Shown: piece by piece, positions 1-5,170 of the stretch
Position numbering within the stretch: the stretch's first letter is position 1
How the letters are laid out: each line of letters begins with the position of its first letter
Notes under the pieces: generated by a model
The model's database searches: none
Told to the model about the DNA's origin: nothing
The model's input: only the letters and a program-made list of their open reading frames with translations
Translations under genes and position numbers: made by a program
Source: Gammaproteobacteria bacterium
Lineage (GTDB): Bacteria > Pseudomonadota > Gammaproteobacteria > Pseudomonadales > Azotimanducaceae
Length of the DNA stretch: 6,335 nt
Assembly (NCBI GenBank): GCA_030432795.1
Contig: JAUILW010000200.1
Location: 1-6,335, forward strand
Direction of reading: 5' to 3'

Positions 1-855
1 AACGCGCCCAAATATCAGCATCACAAGCCGCGGCACCAGACCCCACACCAGCAGGCAGGCGAGCACGAACGGCCACCAGCCGCCGAGCGCCGCTGCGCGC
101 TGCGCCTCGACACTGCCGCCCTCCAGGCGGTAGTACCGCGACTCTCGCACGAGCTCCAGGCTGGGAGCCGCGTCGCTCCACCACTCAGCCCAGGGGGCGG
201 CGAGTACGGCGAACCACCCATACACCTGCTCCGCGTCGATACGCAGCGTGCTGCTCCAACCGAATGCCAGGTCGGTAAACGCCACCATGCCCAGCGCCAC
301 AATCAGCACACCAACGAAGAAGCACAACGCAAAGTACTGCGAGAACACGAATAGCTGCCAGAAGCCGGTTCTGGAGACCACATTCTGGCCAAGATCGAAG
401 TGACGACCTGCATAGCGAGCGATCCAGGCAAGGCCCCATCGCCCAATCGCCGTGACCGACAGGCGATCGCCAAAAGTGGACCAGCCAGCACCGCGGGCAG
501 CAGCGGCGATCAACGACACCAATGCCAGAAACCCTGGCGCCAGTACCAGCACCCCGAGCACCACCAGAAGATTGATCGGCGCGCCGCCATCGTAAGCAAA
601 GGCTGCAGCGCCGCCTCCCCAGCCAATCAACAGCCCGGCCACACAGAGCACCAGCGCCGCCTGCCTGCGCGCCCGATCCACGCGAACACCCAGGCCTTGT
701 TCAACGCCCATGGCCCGCCACCAGGCAAGCACACGCGCGGCATCATCTGACGGCAGCTGAGCCACCACTCCCCGGTCGCGACTAAGGCGCTGCTCATAGC
801 TCGTGCACTGGTCTCGATCGAGCCAATCGTGAATGTCGATGACGGTACCGAGCAC
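1..855 (-). CDS. DUF2868-like integral membrane protein, 3'-truncated by window edge
   Basis: This is the N-terminal 285 codons of a minus-strand gene that continues past the left edge. I read the frame codon by codon and found no stop from the GTG at 855 down to base 1; the nearest upstream in-frame stop is TAG at 892-894. No ATG lies between that stop and the GTG, so GTG is the only sensible start, with a weak purine-rich GCGGA about 7 nt upstream. The soluble N-terminus (about 65 residues, including DIHDWLDRD and RDRGV) is followed by two hydrophobic helices (about residues 66-120), a linker, another helix pair after FWQLFVFSQYF, then FGWSSTL, a periplasmic-looking stretch ending in SRYYR, and a final helix with GGWWPF and GLVPRL. 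This order resembles DUF2868 proteins (function unknown), which often sit beside a DUF3482 GTPase gene. The family call is from memory of pattern and is moderately sure; the coding call is strong. Confidence 0.72.
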   Translation of the reverse strand, partial: MLGTVIDIHDWLDRDQCTSYEQRLSRDRGVVAQLPSDDAARVLAWWRAMGVEQGLGVRVDRARRQAALVLCVAGLLIGWGGGAAAFAYDGGAPINLLVVLGVLVLAPGFLALVSLIAAAARGAGWSTFGDRLSVTAIGRWGLAWIARYAGRHFDLGQNVVSRTGFWQLFVFSQYFALCFFVGVLIVALGMVAFTDLAFGWSSTLRIDAEQVYGWFAVLAAPWAEWWSDAAPSLELVRESRYYRLEGGSVEAQRAAALGGWWPFVLACLLVWGLVPRLVMLIFGRV

Positions 856-884
856 GTCGGAATCCGCTTTTGTGAAGTGTCTGC

Positions 885-913
885 ATTCTGCCTACCGGTG
901 CGGACGACGGCAA
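885..913 (-). promoter_or_regulatory. Candidate sigma70 promoter for the DUF2868-like gene
   Basis: Read on the minus strand, TTGCCG (913-908) is followed 17 nt later by CAGAAT (890-885). Each hexamer matches the sigma70 consensus at 4 of 6 positions and the spacer is optimal. Transcription would begin near 878, giving a leader of about 25 nt before the GTG at 855. The match is moderate and not unique in such AT-rich DNA. Confidence 0.28.
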
Positions 914-919
914 TTTGCG

Positions 920-957
920 AAAAAACATCAAAATGTTCTCTTCATCCGCAAAAAACA
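920..957. repeat. Direct repeat AAAAAACA x2, 30-bp spacing
   Basis: AAAAAACA occurs at 920-927 and again at 950-957, preceded by GCG and GC respectively. The A6 tracts are exactly 30 bp apart, about three helical turns, so both would bend DNA towards the same face. They may be protein-binding iterons or merely phased A-tracts in an AT-rich stretch. Confidence 0.4.
924..937. repeat. Short inverted repeat AACAT-CAAA-ATGTT
   Basis: Two perfect 5-bp arms (924-928 and 933-937) surround a 4-nt loop. It lies between the two AAAAAACA repeats. It is too weak for a terminator and there is no gene end nearby, so if functional it is more likely a dyad for a DNA-binding protein. Chance occurrence in AT-rich DNA is quite possible. 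Confidence 0.25.
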
Positions 958-1020
958 CTTTCAATATAAAAATGTATCTATATACTCTTTTTTGTACATT
1001 TAAACCGTCAATCACTCAAA

Positions 1021-1048
1021 TAGACAAACATACATACTTATATATGCT
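1021..1048 (+). promoter_or_regulatory. Candidate sigma70 promoter for the ParA-RHH cassette
   Basis: TAGACA (1021-1026, 5 of 6 matches to TTGACA) is followed after 16 nt by TATGCT (1043-1048, 4 of 6 matches to TATAAT). Transcription would start near 1055, leaving a leader of about 80 nt to the ATG at 1136 or 160 nt to the ATG at 1217. A second -10-like hexamer, TATACT at 981-986, lacks a good -35. The assignment is by consensus matching only. Confidence 0.38.
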
Positions 1049-1180
1049 TTAATGGTTTGTGATGTTGGATATTGATGTGGATCCACGGTTCGTCGTGAGC
1101 CCTGCTGACCGCACCATCGGTCCTCAGGAGCACAGATGTACGGGTCGTCCGCGGGCCAGACAGCGGTGAAAACACAGCGA

Positions 1181-1198
1181 ATTAACAAGAAGGTTAAT
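1181..1198. promoter_or_regulatory. Inverted repeat ATTAAC-N6-GTTAAT, candidate operator
   Basis: Two perfect 6-bp arms (1181-1186 and 1193-1198) flank the spacer AAGAAG, with centres 12 bp apart, about one helical turn. The dyad ends 18 nt before the ATG at 1217 and just upstream of its Shine-Dalgarno. Ribbon-helix-helix proteins usually bind short repeated half-sites as dimers of dimers, so autoregulation by the downstream RHH protein is plausible. In RNA the same arms could form a weak hairpin near the ribosome-binding site. Confidence 0.4.
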
Positions 1199-1216
1199 CA
1201 ACAAGGAACCAAGGAT

Positions 1217-1873
1217 ATGAGCATCATCACGATGGCGACCACGAAAGGGGGAGCCGGAAAAACCACCGTGGCAGAGATGATCATCGGTGTCGTTCACAAC
1301 ATGGGTTACTCGATCGGCGTGATCGACAGCGATCCGAATTACTCGCTGTCGTCCTGGCTGATGTACGTCAGCAATATGGCCATCGAAACGCGTCAGGTTC
1401 TGGATGAGACAAAGATCGTCGAAGAGGCCAAAGCGCTGAAACGCAAGCACGACCTGGTGATTATCGACACACCCGGAGCGCGCTCGCAGTCCACCGTCTT
1501 CGCCGTGGGCTGCGCGGATCTCGTCATCATCCCCGTACAGCTGAGCAACAGCGACGTGAAGGAGGCGGTGAAGACCTACAACCTCGTGAAGGGCGCCGCC
1601 GACATGGCAAACCGCCACATCGACGCACGCGTGCTGTTTACCGGTTACACACCGAAGACCAACATCGCCAAGGAGGTCCGCAAGACCGTAGCCAAGCACA
1701 GCCTGCCGGTGTTCGAGACCCGCATGCACCATCTGGTGGCGTACAAGGAGATGTCGTTCAGCGGCAAGATCCCGAAAAAAGGTCGTGCCGGCGCTCAGGG
1801 GCAACTCCTCATCCAGGAGATCTGCGAAGCAGGCCACCTGCCGTTTCTGATGGAATACAAGCGCGCCTCATGA
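1217..1873 (+). CDS. ParA/ParF-family (type Ib) partition-like ATPase
   Basis: This encodes a 218-residue P-loop ATPase of the ParA/MinD superfamily, in which ATP-driven dimers bind DNA nonspecifically and position plasmids or other cargo. The deviant Walker A motif KGGAGKTT is at residues 10-17, with signature lysine K10 and K15. The switch I motif DSDPN is at 37-41, and Walker B is VIIDTPG with D84. There is no N-terminal helix-turn-helix, and the size fits the short ParF/Soj class. I chose ATG 1217 because it puts Walker A where this class has it, with AAGGAA 8 nt upstream. An in-frame ATG at 1136 with AGGAG 5 nt upstream would add 27 mostly polar, basic residues and is a serious alternative. 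The stop overlaps the next start (ATGA), which implies translational coupling with the RHH partner. The fold is certain; the role in partition is inferred from the pair. Confidence 0.9.
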   Translation: MSIITMATTKGGAGKTTVAEMIIGVVHNMGYSIGVIDSDPNYSLSSWLMYVSNMAIETRQVLDETKIVEEAKALKRKHDLVIIDTPGARSQSTVFAVGCADLVIIPVQLSNSDVKEAVKTYNLVKGAADMANRHIDARVLFTGYTPKTNIAKEVRKTVAKHSLPVFETRMHHLVAYKEMSFSGKIPKKGRAGAQGQLLIQEICEAGHLPFLMEYKRAS

Positions 1874-2148
1874 GCGGAAAGAACGCCAGCACCAAACGCG
1901 TCGATTCTGGCCGCGCAGAACTGCGCCGAAAGGCGCCTGCGCGGCAGGAAGGCGGCGGGAAACGTGGTGCAGCGGAGGCCGAGCGCATGAGCCAGTTCAC
2001 GCTGAAGATGCGGGAAAGCCTGCACCGTGAGCTGGCTCGGCTTGCGCTGGATGCCGGTATGACCATGCGCGGCTACATCATGAACGCCCTGAAGAGCAAG
2101 GGCCTGAGCATTACCGAGGCGGACCTGGTCGACCGACGCAAACGATAA
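1870..2148 (+). CDS. Small ribbon-helix-helix DNA-binding protein, ParG-like adaptor
   Basis: This encodes a 92-residue protein in two parts. Residues 1-40 form a basic, Gly/Ala/Arg-rich and probably disordered tail. Residues about 41-80 match a ribbon-helix-helix pattern: the strand SQFTLKMR, helix 1 SLHRELARLALDAG, a turn, then helix 2 MTMRGYIMNALKSKG. ParG of the ParF-ParG system has the same plan, with the RHH binding the centromere and the tail stimulating the ATPase. The ATG overlaps the ATPase stop (1870-1873) and has no Shine-Dalgarno of its own, as expected for coupled translation. An internal ATG at 1987 has GGAGG 8 nt upstream and would give a 53-residue RHH-only form. The RHH call rests on residue pattern rather than a profile hit; an Arc/CopG-type antitoxin or repressor is the alternative, but no toxin gene is adjacent. 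Confidence 0.78.
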   Translation: MSGKNASTKRVDSGRAELRRKAPARQEGGGKRGAAEAERMSQFTLKMRESLHRELARLALDAGMTMRGYIMNALKSKGLSITEADLVDRRKR

Positions 2149-2189
2149 TCTTGTAGCGGTTGCACACCGGCGTGAGTTACCTTCCAGCG

Positions 2190-3632
2190 ATGGGAGAGCA
2201 CACGCCGCCGCCGCTCAGCGCGGCCACCAAGTTCAGCTTCGGCTTCGGTCAGATCGCCGAAGGCGTTAAGACCTGCGCCTTTGGCACGTACCTGCTGTTC
2301 TACTACAACCAGGTACTGGGGCTGGCAAGCGACCTTGCGGGTTTGGCCATCGCCATCGCGCTGATCTTCGACGCGGTCACAGACCCTATTGCCGGTAGCA
2401 TCTCCGACCGCTGGAAGGGTCGTCTCGGCCGACGGCACCCGTTTCTCTACGCTTCTGCGTTACCCCTGGCGATCAGCTTCTACTTTCTTTTCGCGCCATC
2501 CGTTTCCATCGCAGAGCACGGCCAATGGGCGCTCTTTGCGTGGATGCTGGTCGCCACGGTGCTCACCCGCGCAGCCATGACCCTCTACCATGTGCCTCAC
2601 ATGGCGCTCGGCGCTGAACTATCCGAAGACTACGACGAGCGCACCTCACTCGTGGCGCTACGCCATCTCTTCGGCGCGCTCGGCTTCGTGCTCGTCTATG
2701 TGCTCGGTTTCGGCGTCTTTTTCACGCCATCCGAAGCGTACCCCAACGGCCAGACCAACCCTGCGGCCTACCCACCTTACGCGCTGCTGCTCAGCGCCAT
2801 CATGGTTGCCTCCATCCTGCTCACCGCGCGCGGCACCCAGAATCGCGTGCCCTACATGCCGAAGGCGCGAGACACCGAGTCGCGGGTGCGGGCGTCGGAG
2901 GTTGTGTTGGAGGCAGCACAAGCCATGCGCAACCGGTCGTTCCGATGGATGATGATTGGTTTCATCATTATCTTCGTAGCCTGGGGTGTGGGTGGTGCAA
3001 CCGGGCTGTACATGTACACCTTCTTCTGGGAGCTCGACCGGTTCCAGATTCTGTTGGTGCTGATTTTCGGGCCGCTCGGCAGCATGCTGGGCTACGCCGT
3101 ATCCATGCGTTTCTTCAGCTGGCTGGACAAGCGCAATGCCATGATCGCTGGCGGCGCTGCCTGGATGGTGGTGCACGCCCTGCCTGTCCTCCTCTACATG
3201 GCAAACCTCGCACCCGCTCCAGGCTCATGGACCACCGCGCTGTTCCTTACCTCCATCATGATTCTCGCCGGCATGACCATCGCCCAGCTCATCGTCGGCA
3301 TCGGCACCAGCATGGCAGACATCGCTGACGAGAATGCCCTGCTCACCGGTCGCCGCCAGGAAGGCGTGCTGTTCGGCGCGTCCGCTTTCGCCAACAAGTG
3401 CGCCGTTGCACTCGGCTCTTACATTGCCGGCTTGATTCTCACGTACATCGAATGGCCCAGCGGTGCACAGATTCGTACCGCCGCCGACATTCCTGCCGAC
3501 ACGCTGTACTGGCTGGCGGTGATTTCCGGGCCGGTAGTTTCGCTGCTGGCGATCCCAGGGCTGCTCTGCCTGTTCGGATACGCCTTGAATCGGGCCCGGG
3601 TCAAAGCCATTCAGGCGGAGCTCAACGCCTGA
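2190..3632 (+). CDS. MFS_2 / GPH-family (MelB-like) sugar:cation-type symporter
   Basis: This encodes a 480-residue inner-membrane transporter with about 12 hydrophobic segments, the normal length for glycoside-pentoside-hexuronide:cation symporters. The N-terminus KFSFGFGQIAEGVK is typical. DAVTDPIAG (61-69) followed by SDRWKGRLGRRHPF is the family signature, and D61 and D65 correspond to the Na+-site aspartates of MelB. The helix IV aspartate of MelB is replaced by histidine here (H134 in YHVPHMAL), so the coupling ion may be H+ or coupling may differ. The substrate cannot be told; many proteobacterial members are not sugar carriers. I chose ATG 2190; in-frame TTG 2160 and GTG 2172 lie upstream, and none has a good Shine-Dalgarno. 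The gene follows the RHH gene by 41 nt without an obvious terminator, so read-through from the ParA cassette is possible. It converges on the adenosyltransferase gene. Confidence 0.88.
   Translation: MGEHTPPPLSAATKFSFGFGQIAEGVKTCAFGTYLLFYYNQVLGLASDLAGLAIAIALIFDAVTDPIAGSISDRWKGRLGRRHPFLYASALPLAISFYFLFAPSVSIAEHGQWALFAWMLVATVLTRAAMTLYHVPHMALGAELSEDYDERTSLVALRHLFGALGFVLVYVLGFGVFFTPSEAYPNGQTNPAAYPPYALLLSAIMVASILLTARGTQNRVPYMPKARDTESRVRASEVVLEAAQAMRNRSFRWMMIGFIIIFVAWGVGGATGLYMYTFFWELDRFQILLVLIFGPLGSMLGYAVSMRFFSWLDKRNAMIAGGAAWMVVHALPVLLYMANLAPAPGSWTTALFLTSIMILAGMTIAQLIVGIGTSMADIADENALLTGRRQEGVLFGASAFANKCAVALGSYIAGLILTYIEWPSGAQIRTAADIPADTLYWLAVISGPVVSLLAIPGLLCLFGYALNRARVKAIQAELNA
3611..3632. terminator. 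Hairpin at the end of the transporter gene, possible bidirectional terminator
   Basis: TCAGGCG (3611-3617) and CGCCTGA (3626-3632) form a perfect 7-bp stem with an 8-nt loop, and the right arm contains the transporter's TGA stop. It sits between convergent genes whose stops are 13 nt apart, where a shared terminator is expected. Neither side has a real U-tract; the minus-strand transcript reads CTTTGA beyond the stem. It would therefore be a weak or factor-assisted terminator at best. Confidence 0.35.
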
Positions 3633-3645
3633 GGTCAACCGTTCG

Positions 3646-4194
3646 CTACCGCCGATCGTGGTCCCAGAGCACTTCCTGAACGCCCTCCTCAGCATTCAAT
3701 GCCCGCGACGCCACAAACAGATAATCGCTGAGCCGGTTCAACACCTGCAGACCGTAAGGGTTCACCGTTGCATCCCGCATGAGCGTCACGAGCCGACGCT
3801 CCGCCCGCCGACACACCGTGCGCGCCAGATGCATGTGCGCCGCGGCGATCGTGCCACCGGGCAGCACGAAATCTTTCAGGGGTGGCAACTGGTCGTTGAG
3901 CGCGTCCAGGGCCTGCTCCAGCGCACCCACGGGCGTGGCGTCCACCAGGTCGGTTCCGGGCATGGACAACTCACCACCCAGGTTGAACAGCGTCTGCTGC
4001 ACGGACTCGAGCACCTGGTCCACCGGCGCCGGCAATCCATGGGCGCGGGCAAGCCCGATCACCGAATTCAGCTCGTCCACGTCGCCAATGGCTTCCATCC
4101 GCGGGTCATCCTTGCTGACCCGCGTTCCACCGGTCAGGCCGGTTTCGCCGCCGTCGCCCTGGCGGGTGTAGATTTTCGTCAGGCGATTGCCCAT
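3646..4194 (-). CDS. Corrinoid (cob(I)alamin) adenosyltransferase, PduO type
   Basis: This encodes a 182-residue cytosolic enzyme that transfers the adenosyl group of ATP to cob(I)alamin or related corrinoids, giving adenosylcobalamin for B12-dependent mutases and other enzymes. The N-terminal ATP-binding signature YTRQGDGGETGLTGG spans residues 9-23, followed by GDVDELNS (37-44). FVLPGG is at 109-114, the active-site helix R125-x-x-CRRAER is at 125-133, and NRLSD is at 153-157. All are hallmarks of the PduO/MMAB fold rather than BtuR/CobA. ATG 4194 has AGGA 4 nt upstream, and the protein then starts MGNRLTKIYTR as in homologues; the open frame extends further upstream to 4422 but without family similarity. 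It is convergent with the transporter and divergent from the LLM oxidoreductase gene, so probably a single-gene unit. A symbol such as pduO or cobO is possible but not assigned. Confidence 0.93.
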   Translation of the reverse strand: MGNRLTKIYTRQGDGGETGLTGGTRVSKDDPRMEAIGDVDELNSVIGLARAHGLPAPVDQVLESVQQTLFNLGGELSMPGTDLVDATPVGALEQALDALNDQLPPLKDFVLPGGTIAAAHMHLARTVCRRAERRLVTLMRDATVNPYGLQVLNRLSDYLFVASRALNAEEGVQEVLWDHDRR

Positions 4195-4230
4195 GGTTTC
4201 CTCGCGCCGGTGAATCAGCGTGCATCGTTC

Positions 4231-4283
4231 CAGCCTGTCCACGAAAAGACAACTCCCGCGCCGGCCAGTACACTGCCAGGCTG
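4231..4283. repeat. 7-bp inverted repeat bracketing the candidate LLM promoter
   Basis: CAGCCTG (4231-4237) and its exact reverse complement CAGGCTG (4277-4283) are separated by 39 nt. They bracket the putative -35 and -10 elements. This could be a pair of operator half-sites or chance; no second copy was noticed elsewhere in the window. Confidence 0.22.
4246..4274 (+). promoter_or_regulatory. Candidate sigma70 promoter for the LLM-racemase operon
   Basis: AAGACA (4246-4251) and TACACT (4269-4274) each match 4 of 6 consensus positions with a 17-nt spacer. Transcription would begin near 4281, about 25 nt before the ATG at 4306. The element lies in the 111-nt divergent gap between the adenosyltransferase and the LLM oxidoreductase. 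Support is by consensus and position only. Confidence 0.33.
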
Positions 4284-4305
4284 AGCAAACCCATTCGAGA
4301 CAATC

Positions 4306-5148
4306 ATGAAAATCGGCTATTTCGGCTTCAACAACGGTCCGGCGGCAACGCCTGAGCACATCGCCTCGCTCCTCGGCTGGCTGGAAGACGCCGGTTTCGA
4401 GTCCGCCTGGACCGGTGAGCACGTCGTGCTCATCGACCCGCAGGAGCCGCCATCACCGGTGCCGCCGGAACTGCCGATGCTCGATACCGTAGCCGCCCTG
4501 GCGTTTGCCGCCGCGCACACCACGAAGCTGAAGCTCGGCTCGGGCATCATCCTGCTGGCGCAACGCAATCCGGTCGTGCTCGCCAAGTCCCTGTCGAGCA
4601 TCGACGTGCTGTCCAACGGCCGCCTGATATTCGGCGTGGGCGTGGGCTACGTGCCGCGGGAGTTCGAAGTCATCGGCGTGCCCTACGAAGAGCGTGGCGC
4701 TCGTGTCGATGATCACATCGAGGCCATCCGGGCGCTGTGGACGCAGCATCAACCAGTCTACGAGGGTCGCTTCACCCACATTCATGGGGTGCAGCAACAT
4801 CCGCACCCGGTGCAATCTCCACACCCGCCCATCGTCATCGGCGGTATGAGCCCGGCTGCATACCGGCGCGCCATCGCCCACGGTGATGGCTGGTACGGCT
4901 TCGCCCAGAGTGAGGACGACACCGCTGCCTCCATCGCCGGCCTGAAAGCCGCGTCAGCCGACAGCGGCCGATTCGAACATCTGGAAATCTCGGTGACGCC
5001 GCGGGGTGCGGTGGATGCCGACAGGGTCAAGCGCTTCGAGGATCTTGGCGTGCATCGTCTCAACATCATGGCACCCGGCGCGATGGGAATGACCGGAAAC
5101 GGGCTGCAAAGTTTCATCGAAGACACTGCCAGCGAACTCGGCCTGTAA
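4306..5148 (+). CDS. LLM-class flavin (F420/FMN)-dependent oxidoreductase
   Basis: This encodes a 280-residue TIM-barrel protein of the bacterial luciferase-like monooxygenase superfamily, close to the group usually named 'LLM class F420-dependent oxidoreductase'. Landmarks are FESAWTGEHV (31-40), LGSGIILLAQRNP (77-89), the GRLIFGVGVGYVPREF core (105-120), the ARVDDHIEAIRALW helix (122-135) and PPIVIGGMSP (164-173), which contacts the cofactor in relatives. Length is normal for the family. Most gammaproteobacteria do not make F420, so FMN is at least as likely; the sequence does not settle it, nor the substrate. The start has only a weak GAGA element 5 nt upstream, but the N-terminus MKIGYFGFNN is typical. 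The gene ends 22 nt before the racemase-like gene, and the two probably form one operon for CoA-ester or terpenoid/sterol-type degradation. Confidence 0.9.
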   Translation: MKIGYFGFNNGPAATPEHIASLLGWLEDAGFESAWTGEHVVLIDPQEPPSPVPPELPMLDTVAALAFAAAHTTKLKLGSGIILLAQRNPVVLAKSLSSIDVLSNGRLIFGVGVGYVPREFEVIGVPYEERGARVDDHIEAIRALWTQHQPVYEGRFTHIHGVQQHPHPVQSPHPPIVIGGMSPAAYRRAIAHGDGWYGFAQSEDDTAASIAGLKAASADSGRFEHLEISVTPRGAVDADRVKRFEDLGVHRLNIMAPGAMGMTGNGLQSFIEDTASELGL

Positions 5149-5156
5149 CGAACAAC

Positions 5157-5164
5157 AAAGGAGG
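5157..5164 (+). promoter_or_regulatory. Near-perfect Shine-Dalgarno for the racemase-like gene
   Basis: AAAGGAGG ends 6 nt before the ATG at 5171 and is close to the full anti-SD complement. It fixes that start and predicts strong translation relative to the upstream LLM gene, whose ribosome-binding site is weak. Confidence 0.8.
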
Positions 5165-5170
5165 GCACAC

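Larger units (their letters stand above)
856..1216. other. Intergenic region with AT-rich core, candidate centromere/operator
   Basis: This gap separates the divergent membrane-protein gene from the ParA-type ATPase gene. If the ATPase starts at 1136 instead, the gap ends at 1135. From about 911 to 1080 the sequence is mostly A and T, in sharp contrast to the GC-rich genes around it, and no convincing coding frame crosses it. It holds an 8-bp direct repeat AAAAAACA (920-927 and 950-957), two ACTC tetramers 30 bp apart (984 and 1014), an ATATA-NN-CTTT pair 60 bp apart (980-990 and 1040-1050), a short hairpin (924-937), a T6 tract (988-993) and promoter-like hexamers. By analogy with ParF-ParG systems, whose centromere lies just upstream of parF, this is the natural place for a parS/parH-like site. 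That role is inference. Confidence 0.5.

Noticed and set aside
21..491. Several short overlapping minus-strand frames that looked like a frameshifted or decayed gene.
   Set aside because: A different minus-strand frame is open without interruption from 855 to 1 and encodes a coherent membrane protein; the short frames are its shadows.
400..750. Plus-strand frame of 116 codons.
   Set aside because: It lies antisense to the DUF2868-like gene, has a low-complexity Pro/His/Arg/Gln-rich translation and shows no domain pattern.
794..1015. Minus-strand frame of 73 codons spanning the AT-rich region.
   Set aside because: It overlaps the start of the membrane-protein gene in another frame, shows no recognisable motif, and its N-terminal half simply reflects AT-rich DNA.
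900..1080. AT-rich region as a replication origin (oriC or plasmid ori).
   Set aside because: I found no DnaA-box cluster (TTATCCACA-like), no rep gene and no classical long iterons; a centromere or promoter region fits better.
1124..1837. Minus-strand frame of 237 codons opposite the ATPase gene.
   Set aside because: The plus strand carries clear ParA motifs; the antisense translation is His/Val/Arg-rich, as expected of a shadow frame in GC-rich DNA.
1870..2148. Reading the RHH protein as the antitoxin of a toxin-antitoxin pair.
   Set aside because: No toxin-sized partner lies next to it; the coupled neighbour is a ParA-type ATPase and the downstream gene is a transporter.
3658..4284. Plus-strand frame of 208 codons opposite the adenosyltransferase.
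   Set aside because: The minus strand has all PduO-type motifs in order; the plus-strand translation has no family pattern.
4195..4422. Upstream extension of the adenosyltransferase frame to an ATG at 4422.
   Set aside because: The added 76 residues do not resemble the family, would overlap the divergent LLM gene, and ATG 4194 has AGGA 4 nt upstream with a canonical N-terminus.
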